A DNA stretch of 12,112 nucleotides from Pseudomonadota bacterium (GTDB lineage Bacteria; Pseudomonadota; Alphaproteobacteria; Rhizobiales; Xanthobacteraceae), in contig JAEWCJ010000161.1 in the NCBI GenBank assembly GCA_023390695.1, positions 1 through 12,112 on the forward strand. The letters run 5' to 3'. Every line of letters begins with the position of its first letter. Positions within the stretch are counted from its first letter, which is position 1. The notes under the pieces are model-generated. The model had not been told where the DNA came from and searched no databases. It was given only the letters and a program-made list of their open reading frames with translations. Both the position numbers and the translations under genes were made by a program. Shown here one piece after another: positions 6,666 through 12,112 of the stretch.

Positions 6666-6827
6666 TCACGCCATGGCCCAGGAGACGGCGGCCCAGATCG
6701 CGGCGGCCAGGACCACCGCAACGCCCAGACGCTGCAGCGCCGACCAACGCAGGATCGACGGGGCCAAGGCCGCCGGCGGGTGCGCGTGCCCCGGCGCATG
6801 GTGGTGATGATGGTGATGGGTCGCCAT
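6666..6827 (-). CDS. 53-residue His7 single-span membrane microprotein, first gene of the zinc operon
   Basis: An ATG at 6827 with GGAG four to five bases upstream opens a 53-codon frame ending in TGA at 6666-6668. The product begins MAT followed by seven consecutive histidines (4-10), then GHAH (13-16), a Pro/Ala linker, basic R27 and R33, and one hydrophobic helix (about 34-52) with tryptophans W45 and W50. The positive-inside rule would place the histidine end in the cytoplasm beside ZnuC. It lies 7 bases before znuC and directly behind the Zur-type operator, so it should be the first zinc-starvation product. I do not recognise a named family. A role in zinc capture, buffering or ZnuBC modulation is inference. 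Being short, it is easily missed in annotation. Confidence 0.75.
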   Translation of the reverse strand: MATHHHHHHHAPGHAHPPAALAPSILRWSALQRLGVAVVLAAAIWAAVSWAMA

Positions 6828-6853
6828 GGTCTCCGGCACTCGGTGAGATGGGT

Positions 6854-6872
6854 TATGTTATAGTATAACATA
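6854..6872. promoter_or_regulatory. Zur box (zinc uptake regulator operator)
   Basis: TATGTTATAGTATAACATA is a perfect 19-bp inverted repeat with 9-bp arms around a single G. It matches the alphaproteobacterial Zur operator core ATGTTATANTATAACAT. It overlaps the -10 element and spacer of the minus-strand promoter, 27 bases before the microprotein start, so zinc-loaded Zur should block transcription of the whole zinc operon. No zur gene is present in the window. Confidence 0.88.
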
Positions 6873-6884
6873 CAGGAAAGCCAA
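6857..6884 (-). promoter_or_regulatory. Promoter of the zinc-acquisition operon
   Basis: On the minus strand, TTGGCT (6884-6879) and TATAAC (6862-6857) are separated by 16 bases. The predicted start near 6850 leaves a short untranslated leader of about 22 bases before ATG 6827. The -10 element is embedded in the Zur palindrome, the usual arrangement for a repressor. Confidence 0.55.
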
Positions 6885-6951
6885 GAGCCGGTGCGAGCCG
6901 CTGATTCCTGGGGCCGGATACGGGCCCATTCTGGTCGGGATTAATTGCCAA

Positions 6952-6963
6952 TCTCGCGCGAGA
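6952..6963. promoter_or_regulatory. Small perfect palindrome upstream of kdgK (possible operator)
   Basis: TCTCGCGCGAGA is a perfect 12-bp palindrome about 50 bases before the kdgK start. It lies between TTGCCA (6945-6950) and CATCTT, 17 bases apart, which could be a weak promoter. It may be a repressor site, but so short a GC-rich palindrome can arise by chance. Confidence 0.2.
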
Positions 6964-7013
6964 CCGCCATCTTGCAGCAGCACTCCCATCAATTTTCCAG
7001 CCTTAGAGGTTTC

Positions 7014-7940
7014 ATGCCGCAGAACCGCACCCGCATCGTCTCGATCGGCGAGGTCATGATTGAAATGGCACGCGGCGGCGACGGGCGATTCAGCCAGGGG
7101 TGCGGCGGCGACACCTTCAACACCGCCGTCTATCTGGCGCGGCATGGTCATGACGTCGGCTATGCGACCGCACTGGGTGACGACCGCTATTCCGACACCA
7201 TCGCGGCACTTGCCGCCGCCGAAGGCATCTCCACCGACCTCATGCTGCGCGTCCCCGGCCGCCTGCCCGGCCTTTATCTGATCGAAACCGACCCCGCCGG
7301 CGAGCGCAGCTTCCACTATTGGCGCGACTCGTCGCCGGCCCGGGACCTGTTCGATTTCCCGGACTGGAGCCGCATCGCGGAGGGCCTGCTGAATGCCAAC
7401 CTCATTTATTTTTCCGGCATCACGCTGTCGATCTATTCCAATGCCGGGCTCGGCCGTTTGCTGGCGATCATCGAGATGGCGCGCCAGAACGGCGCCAAGA
7501 TCGTCTTCGACGGCAACTACCGGCCGCACGGCTGGAAAGGCGACATCCAGCGGACCCGCACGGTGTTCATCGAGGCGCTCAAGCGCGTGGACATCGCCTT
7601 GCCGACATTCGATGACGAGGCCCTGTTGTGGGGAGACGCATCGCCGGAGGCGACCGTCGGCCGGCTGCAGGCGTTCGGCATTACCGAAGTCGTGGTGAAG
7701 AACGGACCGAACAACGCACTGACGGCGGCCGACGGCCAGCAGGAATACGTGCCGGTTCTGGAGGTCGTCACGCCTGTCGACACCACGGCGGCGGGCGACA
7801 GTTTCAATGCCGGTTACCTTGCGGCGCGGCTCGCCGGAGCAAAGCCAACCGACGCTGCGGCGTCCGGCCATCGTCTCGCCGCGCAGAAGATCCAGCATCG
7901 CGGCGCGATCATGCCGCGTGACGTCCAGGCGGTTCACTGA
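7014..7940 (+). CDS. kdgK: 2-keto-3-deoxygluconate kinase (PfkB family)
   Basis: A 308-residue cytosolic sugar kinase that phosphorylates 2-keto-3-deoxygluconate to KDPG using ATP, feeding the lower Entner-Doudoroff route. It begins with the PfkB pattern SIGEVMIEMARG, has GGDTFNTAVYLARHG for substrate binding, a YFSGITL segment typical of KdgK, FDGNYRP, and the signature DTTAAGDSFNAGYLAA with catalytic base D262. ATG 7014 follows AGAGG at proper spacing; an upstream TTG at 6945 in the same frame lacks a ribosome site. It converges on the eda-permease run, whose first gene product uses KDPG, supporting the assignment. A fructokinase or ribokinase is less likely given the segments above. Confidence 0.88.
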   Translation: MPQNRTRIVSIGEVMIEMARGGDGRFSQGCGGDTFNTAVYLARHGHDVGYATALGDDRYSDTIAALAAAEGISTDLMLRVPGRLPGLYLIETDPAGERSFHYWRDSSPARDLFDFPDWSRIAEGLLNANLIYFSGITLSIYSNAGLGRLLAIIEMARQNGAKIVFDGNYRPHGWKGDIQRTRTVFIEALKRVDIALPTFDDEALLWGDASPEATVGRLQAFGITEVVVKNGPNNALTAADGQQEYVPVLEVVTPVDTTAAGDSFNAGYLAARLAGAKPTDAAASGHRLAAQKIQHRGAIMPRDVQAVH

Positions 7941-7973
7941 ACATCTAATCGAAGCGACCCGGCCGCGACCGGA

Positions 7974-8471
7974 TTACGGCTTGCCGATCAGCATTGCGGC
8001 GACCGCCGCGATAAGCGGGATCGGCAGCGACGCAGCCACACGCAGCCACACCACGCGGGACTGCATGATCGGCAATTCGTAGATAAACAGCCGCTGGAAC
8101 GCGAACAACGCCCAGGCGGTGGAGAAAGCGATCACTTGCGGCGCGCCGGCTCCGCCCTTCAAGGCAGCCGCCCCGAGCGCGAAGCCCACCACGGGTCCGC
8201 CCGGCGTCAGCGCGCCAGCCGCGGTGGCAATCAGCACACCCAAAAGACCGGACGATTCGCCAAGCCACAGAGCGATGATGTCCTGCGGCATCGCCGCAGC
8301 GATATATCCCGATCCCATCACGCCGATCATGATGCGCGGCAGGAGGCGCAGAAACTCCTCAACGCCCTGCCGGGCGCTCGCGCGCCACAACGGCCGGGCG
8401 CGCAGCACGGTCATCAGCGCGAGCACCGCGACAGTGACCCACAACACGATGTTGACGGCGAGATCGATCAC
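7974..8471 (-). CDS. Half-size membrane permease, second of a tandem pair (COG0701/YraQ-like)
   Basis: A 165-residue protein with about four to five hydrophobic helices. Its core, MPQDIIALWLGESSGLLGVL followed by IATAAGALTPGGP, is typical of predicted permeases of the COG0701 group, whose members usually have about 320-350 residues. This gene therefore encodes about half of the usual length. It is clearly paralogous to the gene just upstream: after alignment both share an LP-start helix, MPxxxI, W-G-x-x-SG, G-x-LIAT-x-AG, PGGP, an E-x-P segment and LP-x-P. The start is GTG 8471, overlapping the upstream stop by 4 bases (GTGA), so translation is probably coupled. The substrate is unknown; characterised relatives export organoarsenicals, which is not evidence for this pair. 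Confidence 0.65.
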   Translation of the reverse strand: MIDLAVNIVLWVTVAVLALMTVLRARPLWRASARQGVEEFLRLLPRIMIGVMGSGYIAAAMPQDIIALWLGESSGLLGVLIATAAGALTPGGPVVGFALGAAALKGGAGAPQVIAFSTAWALFAFQRLFIYELPIMQSRVVWLRVAASLPIPLIAAVAAMLIGKP

Positions 8472-9034
8472 GCTTTCTGCTCGCGCCTCACAAGCATCCG
8501 CAACAGGGCGCGGGCCAGCAGACCGACCAGGATCGGCAGCGGCAATGCGACCAGCATCCGCCAGCCGACGAAATCGAAACCGAAAAACGGCATTTCCCAA
8601 ACCACCGCACGGTTGAGTCCGAGCAGCGTCCAACTGGTGATGAGCGCAATCGCCGCGCTGACATCCGCGCCGACGGCGATGAAGGCCGCCGCGATCGGAA
8701 AAATCGTAAACGGCCCGCCGGGCATCACGATGCCTGCGAGCGTGGCGATGAGAATGCCCTTCAGACCGGATTCGGCGCCCACCCAGCGGCTGATAACTTC
8801 CCGCGGCATCAGAACGGTGAGAAATGCCGCGATCAGTGTGCCGGCCAGCACCTTGGGCAGCATGTCGCCGAACAGGCCGAGGTCGTGCCACATGACGTGA
8901 TAGAACCGCTCGGCACCGTCGCGCCAATAGACGTAACTCGCGGCCACGACCACGATCAGCAGAATCATCGCCGCCGCCCAGTCGAAGGACCTGCGGCGCG
9001 GCTGCGGCTTGTCGTCTTCTGCGGGATCCTTCAC
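8468..9034 (-). CDS. Half-size membrane permease, first of a tandem pair (COG0701/YraQ-like)
   Basis: A 188-residue protein with a charged N-terminus (1-17) and about five hydrophobic helices starting at residue 19. Core motifs are MPREVISRWVGAESGLKG (76-93), GILIATLAGIVMPGGP (93-108), SWTLLGLNR (134-142) and WEMP (146-149). The downstream gene product aligns along residues 60-175. The pair probably forms one heteromeric transporter equal to a full-length two-half permease. The start is GTG at 9034, overlapping the eda stop codon by 4 bases (GTGA); an open frame continues upstream only as a shadow of eda. Coupling to KDPG aldolase hints at a sugar-acid or related anion, but the substrate cannot be read from sequence. 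Confidence 0.65.
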   Translation of the reverse strand: MKDPAEDDKPQPRRRSFDWAAAMILLIVVVAASYVYWRDGAERFYHVMWHDLGLFGDMLPKVLAGTLIAAFLTVLMPREVISRWVGAESGLKGILIATLAGIVMPGGPFTIFPIAAAFIAVGADVSAAIALITSWTLLGLNRAVVWEMPFFGFDFVGWRMLVALPLPILVGLLARALLRMLVRREQKA

Positions 9035-9663
9035 GAACGCAAACCGGCGGCGTTGCGCGCAAGCGCGGCGATGCGTGCGAAATCGTTGCTGGCCAGCGCC
9101 TCGCGCGGCGCAACCCAGGATCCGCCGACGGCGAACACATTCGGGAGCGCGAGATAGCCGGCGGCATTGGTCATGTCGATGCCGCCGGTCGGACAGAAAC
9201 GAATATCCGGCAACGGCGCAGATACCGACTTCAGCCAGGCGGCGCCGCCAGATGCTTCCGCCGGAAAAAACTTCAGCGCCGTAAAGCCGAGCGCCGCAAG
9301 CGCAAGCGCCTCCGAGACCGTGGCGCAACCGGGCAAGGCCGGCAGGTTCGTGCGGATCAGAACCTCGGCCAGCGCTGCCGTGGTGCCGGGTGTCACCAGG
9401 AATTGCGCGCCGGCCTGCACCGACGCCTCGATATCGGCGCTGCTGCGAAGCGTGCCGGCCCCCACGATCGCGTCCGGGACCCGGGCGCTGATCGCTTTGA
9501 TCGCGTCCAAGGCCGCCGGCGTGCGCAGCGTAACCTCGATCGCCGGCAAACCGCCCTCGCACAGCGCACGCGCCAGCGGCACCGCCTGATCGGCGGTGTC
9601 GATTGTGAGCACCGGAATAACCGGCACTTTCGCAAGCAATGCCAAGGGATCGGGAGCAGGCAT
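9031..9663 (-). CDS. eda: KDPG aldolase (2-dehydro-3-deoxyphosphogluconate aldolase)
   Basis: A 210-residue class I aldolase that splits KDPG into pyruvate and glyceraldehyde-3-phosphate. All active-site elements are present, two positions lower than in E. coli Eda: E43 and R47 in IEVTLRTP, T71 in GAGTLR, P92 in VTPGTT, and the Schiff-base lysine K131 in ALKFFPAEASGG. CPTGGI (157-162) binds phosphate. ATG 9663 gives the usual family length but has a poor ribosome site and a hairpin directly before it; ATG 9714 would add 17 residues. Downstream it overlaps the first half-permease gene by 4 bases. Upstream on the same strand lies crcB, 91 bases away with no obvious terminator, so co-transcription is possible. 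Confidence 0.9.
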   Translation of the reverse strand: MPAPDPLALLAKVPVIPVLTIDTADQAVPLARALCEGGLPAIEVTLRTPAALDAIKAISARVPDAIVGAGTLRSSADIEASVQAGAQFLVTPGTTAALAEVLIRTNLPALPGCATVSEALALAALGFTALKFFPAEASGGAAWLKSVSAPLPDIRFCPTGGIDMTNAAGYLALPNVFAVGGSWVAPREALASNDFARIAALARNAAGLRS

Positions 9664-9665
9664 GG

Positions 9666-9685
9666 CGCATGGTTTGCCCCATGCG
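9666..9685 (-). promoter_or_regulatory. Hairpin abutting the eda start codon
   Basis: CGCATGG (9666-9672) and CCATGCG (9679-9685) form a perfect 7-bp stem with a 6-base loop, ending two bases before ATG 9663 on the minus strand. In the mRNA it would hide the ribosome landing area. Either translation is regulated here, or the true start is ATG 9714 and the stem is coding. The structure is visible; its role is open. Confidence 0.3.
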
Positions 9686-9754
9686 TCTGGCAGGTTCAAG
9701 GCAAGCGGATGCATGGCACGCCCGTCGGAAGGGCTTGGCGGGGAACCGCGCAGG

Positions 9755-10129
9755 TCAGGAGAAATGACGAACCAGCAGCAGTCCGCTGAACAGACCCGCA
9801 ATCGCCAGGGCGACGGAGGCGGCCACATAGAGTGCGGCCAGCGCCAGTTCGCCGCGCTCATAGAGCAGTGCCGTCTCGAGCGAAAAGGCCGAGAAGGTGG
9901 TGTAGCCGCCGAGCACACCTGTGGTCAGGAACAGCTTCCAGTGCTGGCTGCCGCCGTCCTTGAAGGCGAAATAGGCGATGAGCAGGCCCATCACGAAGGA
10001 GCCGGAAACGTTGGCGAATAATGTGGCATAGGGGAATCGGGTGCCGAGCAGGCTGGCCGCGCCCAGATTCACGCCGTGCCGTAGCGCGGCGCCGAGACCG
10101 CCGCCCAGAAAAACGATCACAAATCCCAT
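9755..10129 (-). CDS. crcB: Fluoride channel FluC/CrcB
   Basis: A 124-residue inner-membrane protein of normal family length with four hydrophobic helices. It works as a dual-topology homodimer that lets toxic fluoride leave the cell. Visible are GGGLGAALRHG (9-19), the pore asparagine N40 in ATLFANVSGSF, and TTFSAF (77-82), the segment that carries the sodium site and pore phenylalanines. AAGGA lies 6 bases before ATG 10129. Upstream on the same strand is a fluoride riboswitch with terminator, which confirms the assignment. eda follows 91 bases downstream. Confidence 0.95.
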   Translation of the reverse strand: MGFVIVFLGGGLGAALRHGVNLGAASLLGTRFPYATLFANVSGSFVMGLLIAYFAFKDGGSQHWKLFLTTGVLGGYTTFSAFSLETALLYERGELALAALYVAASVALAIAGLFSGLLLVRHFS

Positions 10130-10164
10130 GTCTTGTCCTTCCCTTGTCCGTTGGCAAGGGCAGC

Positions 10165-10186
10165 AAAAAGCCCGCCAAAGGCGGGC
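10165..10186 (-). terminator. Riboswitch-controlled intrinsic terminator before crcB
   Basis: On the minus strand GCCCGCC (10186-10180), a three-base loop and GGCGGGC (10176-10170) are followed by five Ts (10169-10165), a textbook intrinsic terminator. GGCGGG at 10204-10199 can pair instead with CCCGCC at 10185-10180, which breaks the terminator stem and is a candidate antiterminator. It lies between the fluoride aptamer and crcB, so fluoride binding should allow read-through. Confidence 0.85.
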
Positions 10187-10223
10187 ACCGGATATGCTCC
10201 CGCCGTGGCAGACCTCGCGGCCC

Positions 10224-10276
10224 GCTGGCAGGAGTCATCAGCCTTGCGGCGGTTGTCGGGGGACTCCATCCCCATC
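10224..10276 (-). ncRNA. Fluoride riboswitch aptamer (crcB motif)
   Basis: Reading the minus strand, GGGGATGGAGTCCCCC (10273-10258) is followed by CAACC, a GCC-GCAA-GGC stem-loop (10250-10241), and TGATGACTCCTGCC (10240-10227). The order GATG, hairpin, then TGATG-ACTCC matches the fluoride riboswitch consensus. The diagnostic pseudoknot is complete: GGAGTC (10267-10262) complements GACTCC (10236-10231). Its position before crcB, with a terminator as expression platform, makes the call firm. Confidence 0.93.
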
Positions 10277-10283
10277 GGCGGCC

Positions 10284-10312
10284 ATCCTAGGCACGAACGC
10301 GCAACGGGTCAA
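10284..10312 (-). promoter_or_regulatory. Promoter of the fluoride riboswitch-crcB transcript
   Basis: On the minus strand TTGACC (10312-10307) and TAGGAT (10289-10284) are separated by exactly 17 bases, the best vegetative promoter match in the window. Initiation near 10277 would start the RNA almost exactly at the aptamer, as expected for a compact riboswitch. Confidence 0.65.
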
Positions 10313-10337
10313 AGGCAAGCGGCGCTCGAGGCAGAGG

Positions 10338-10365
10338 GTGACTTTGCCCGGCCGGACGCTATGGT
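10338..10365 (+). promoter_or_regulatory. Weak candidate promoter for bioF-bioD
   Basis: GTGACT (10338-10343) and TATGGT (10360-10365) are separated by 16 bases, 28 bases before the bioF start. Both hexamers are poor matches, and no BioR-type operator (TTATMKATAA) is seen in the 10290-10392 gap. It would be back-to-back with the crcB promoter. Confidence 0.25.
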
Positions 10366-10392
10366 GCGCCGCATTGCCCCTATGAGTCCCGT

Positions 10393-11544
10393 ATGCGTTC
10401 ACTCGACCAGTTCGCACAAGACAGGCTGCAACAGCGCGAAGCCCAGAACCTGCGCCGCACCATCGCCGAGACCGAGCCGTCCGACGGTGTGTGGGTGACG
10501 CGCGGCGGCCGCAGGCTGCTGTCCTTCTGCAGCAACGATTACCTCAACCTGACCCAACACCCTGCGATCCGGCAGGCGGCGAAGGACGCCATCGACCGCT
10601 ACGGTGCCGGCGCCGGGGCGTCGCGTCTGATCACCGGCAGCCACCCGCTTTACGCCGCACTGGAAACGCGGCTGGCGCGGCTGAAAGGCGCGGAAGCGGC
10701 TTGCGTGTTCGGCTCCGGCTATCTCGCCAATACCGGCATCGTCCCCGCACTCGTCGGCAAGGGCGACCTGATCGTCGCCGACGAACTGGCGCATTCCTGC
10801 ATCCGCACCGGCGCATCGCTGTCCGGCGCCGATGTCAGGCTGTTTCGTCACAACGACGTCGCCCATGCACGCGACTTGCTGGCGGCGCATCGCACGTCAC
10901 ATCAGCACGCCTTGCTCGTCACCGAGGGCGTGTTCTCGATGGACGGCGATCTGGCGCCGCTGCATGAGCTGGCCGCGCTGGCGCAGCAATACGATGCCTG
11001 GCTGATGACCGACGACGCGCACGGCATCGGCGTACTCGGCCAGGGCCGCGGCAGCACCTTTGCCGGCGCGGAGACCGCGCATGTGCCGTTGCAGATGGGC
11101 ACGCTGTCGAAAGCGATCGGCAGCTATGGCGGCTATTTGTGCGCGTCGCGCCCGGTGATCGACCTGATGCAGAACCGCGCCCGCACCCTGATCTATTCGA
11201 CCGGCCTGCCGCCGGCGGTGGTCGCCGCCTCGATCGCCGCGCTCGAACTGATCGAAAACGATCCCGGCTATGCCGCCTTGCCGGTGAAAAAAGCGAAACG
11301 CTTCACCGCCCTCACCAATCTGCCGCAGGCGACCAGCCCCATCGTGCCGCTATTGATCGGAGACGAAGACAAGACCATGACTTCTGCGAAACTTCTGGAG
11401 GATGAAGGCTTCCTGGTGGTCGGCATCCGTCCGCCCACCGTTCCCGCCGGCACCGCGCGGCTGCGCTTCACCTTTAGCGCCGCGCATGCGGATTCCGATA
11501 TCGAACGCCTGGCCGCCGTGGTGCGCGAGCGGGTTCTGGCCTGA
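10393..11544 (+). CDS. bioF: 8-amino-7-oxononanoate synthase BioF
   Basis: A 383-residue PLP enzyme of the alpha-oxoamine synthase family. It condenses pimeloyl-ACP (or -CoA) with L-alanine to 8-amino-7-oxononanoate, the first step of the biotin ring pathway, in the cytosol. Visible are SNDYLNL (47-53), GAGASRLITGSHPLY (73-87), FGSGYLAN (106-113), EGVFSMDGD (178-186), TDDAHGIGVLG (206-216; D207 and H210 contact PLP) and TLSKAIGSYGGY with PLP lysine K240. Length is standard. The start is ATG 10393 with a modest GAG upstream. bioD starts 2 bases after the stop, so the pair is one operon. Other family members (KBL, ALAS) are excluded mainly by the bioD neighbour. Confidence 0.92.
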   Translation: MRSLDQFAQDRLQQREAQNLRRTIAETEPSDGVWVTRGGRRLLSFCSNDYLNLTQHPAIRQAAKDAIDRYGAGAGASRLITGSHPLYAALETRLARLKGAEAACVFGSGYLANTGIVPALVGKGDLIVADELAHSCIRTGASLSGADVRLFRHNDVAHARDLLAAHRTSHQHALLVTEGVFSMDGDLAPLHELAALAQQYDAWLMTDDAHGIGVLGQGRGSTFAGAETAHVPLQMGTLSKAIGSYGGYLCASRPVIDLMQNRARTLIYSTGLPPAVVAASIAALELIENDPGYAALPVKKAKRFTALTNLPQATSPIVPLLIGDEDKTMTSAKLLEDEGFLVVGIRPPTVPAGTARLRFTFSAAHADSDIERLAAVVRERVLA

Positions 11545-11546
11545 CC

Positions 11547-12112
11547 ATGCCCGGCTTGTTCATCACCTCCACCGGAACCGGCATCGGCAAGACGCATCTC
11601 GCCACCGGCCTGATCGAGTTCCTGCGTGGTGTCGGCCGCAAGGTCGACGCCTTCAAACCCGTCATCAGCGGCTTCGATCCAGCGCAGGCGAAGGAAAGCG
11701 ATACCGGCCGGCTGCTGTCGGCGCTGGAGCTGCCAATCAGCGACGCGCAGATCGAGCGCATTTCGCCCTGGCGTTTCACCGCGCCGCTGTCGCCCGACAT
11801 GGCCGCCGCGAAGGAGAGCCGCGCCATCGATTTCGATACCTTGGTCGGCTTCTCGCAATCCGCCCTCGCCGCCGCAAATGACGCCACGCTGATCGAGGGC
11901 GTCGGCGGGATCATGGTGCCGCTCGACCGCGAACATACCGTCCTCGACTGGATGAAGGCGCTGGACATTCCGGTGCTGCTCGTCGCCGGCAGCTATCTCG
12001 GCAGCATCAGCCACACGCTGAGCGCCGCCGCCGTGCTGCGCCAGCACGGGATCAAACTGGCGATGGTCGCGGTCAGCGAGTCGGAAGGATCCGGCGTCGA
12101 TCTGGATGAGAC
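11547..12112 (+). CDS. bioD: Dethiobiotin synthetase BioD (3' end beyond the window)
   Basis: 188 codons of an ATP-dependent carboxylase that closes the ureido ring of dethiobiotin from 7,8-diaminononanoate, CO2 and ATP. The P-loop at 8-16 reads STGTGIGKT. K37 in FKPV, S41, D52 and E117 in IEGVGGIMVPL correspond to substrate- and magnesium-binding residues of E. coli BioD. The first P-loop residues differ from the classic GTDTxVGKT: positions 10 and 12 are glycine. ATG 11547 follows the bioF stop by 2 bases. The frame is open to the window edge, so only the last roughly 15-20% is missing. bioB and bioA are not in the window. Confidence 0.9.
   Translation, partial: MPGLFITSTGTGIGKTHLATGLIEFLRGVGRKVDAFKPVISGFDPAQAKESDTGRLLSALELPISDAQIERISPWRFTAPLSPDMAAAKESRAIDFDTLVGFSQSALAAANDATLIEGVGGIMVPLDREHTVLDWMKALDIPVLLVAGSYLGSISHTLSAAAVLRQHGIKLAMVAVSESEGSGVDLDE

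Noticed and set aside
4061..6868. A 935-codon open frame on the plus strand
   Set aside because: It runs antisense to znuA, znuB and znuC, which have complete family motifs. Its translation is rich in H, R, D, G and Q with no recognisable domain, as expected from the complement of GC-rich genes.
6858..7937. A 359-codon minus-strand open frame
   Set aside because: It is antisense to kdgK, which has catalytic D262 and full PfkB signatures, and its translation shows no family features.
9035..9918. Fusion of permease 1 or eda to longer upstream frames (to 9682 and 9918)
   Set aside because: The upstream parts are out-of-frame shadows of eda and crcB. The GTGA overlap and family lengths define the real starts.
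10290..10392. BioR operator before bioF
   Set aside because: No TTATMKATAA-like sequence is present in the gap, so biotin-responsive control is not supported here.

Overview
The window is about 12.1 kb of GC-rich DNA with tightly packed genes. It looks like the chromosome of an alphaproteobacterium, most likely in the Hyphomicrobiales (Rhizobiales; a Bradyrhizobium/Rhodopseudomonas/Xanthobacteraceae-type genome). This rests on protein character, an alphaproteobacterial-type Zur box, a long structured leader in front of an ornithine decarboxylase gene, and palindromic repeats of the kind common between genes in these genomes. No tRNA, rRNA, phage, transposase or CRISPR array was seen.

Layout, left to right. 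(1) Positions 1-529 hold no convincing gene. They form a structured 5' leader with an intrinsic-terminator-like hairpin and alternative pairings, ahead of a fold-III (eukaryotic-type) ornithine decarboxylase (530-1660, +). (2) A palindromic repeat (1676-1765) separates it from a convergent zinc-acquisition operon on the minus strand. Read from its promoter at about 6884, the operon is: a previously unlabelled 53-residue His7 membrane microprotein (6666-6827), znuC, znuB, znuA, a CobW/COG0523 GTPase with an extreme histidine tract, and a WD40 protein. A perfect 19-bp Zur-type palindrome (6854-6872) overlaps the -10 region and spacer of this promoter. Two palindromic repeats lie inside the operon, between znuC and znuB and between cobW and the WD40 gene. 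(3) Next is a ketodeoxygluconate block: 2-keto-3-deoxygluconate kinase (7014-7940, +) converges on a minus-strand run of KDPG aldolase (eda) and two half-size paralogous permease genes. All three minus-strand genes are joined by 4-base GTGA overlaps. (4) Upstream of eda on the same strand is a fluoride channel gene (crcB/fluC). It is preceded by a clear fluoride riboswitch with its promoter, aptamer, candidate antiterminator and terminator. (5) Divergent from it is the biotin gene pair bioF-bioD; bioD runs off the right edge.

How the parts work together. Under zinc shortage, Zur release should turn on the ZnuABC importer, the His-rich microprotein and the CobW metallochaperone-type GTPase. 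KdgK makes KDPG from 2-keto-3-deoxygluconate, and Eda splits it to pyruvate and glyceraldehyde-3-phosphate. The two coupled half-permeases may move a related substrate or an unrelated anion; the sequence does not decide this. Fluoride sensing controls crcB and possibly, by read-through, eda and the permeases.

The least expected items are the His7 microprotein under Zur control, the split paralogous permease coupled to eda, and the multi-state leader of the decarboxylase gene.
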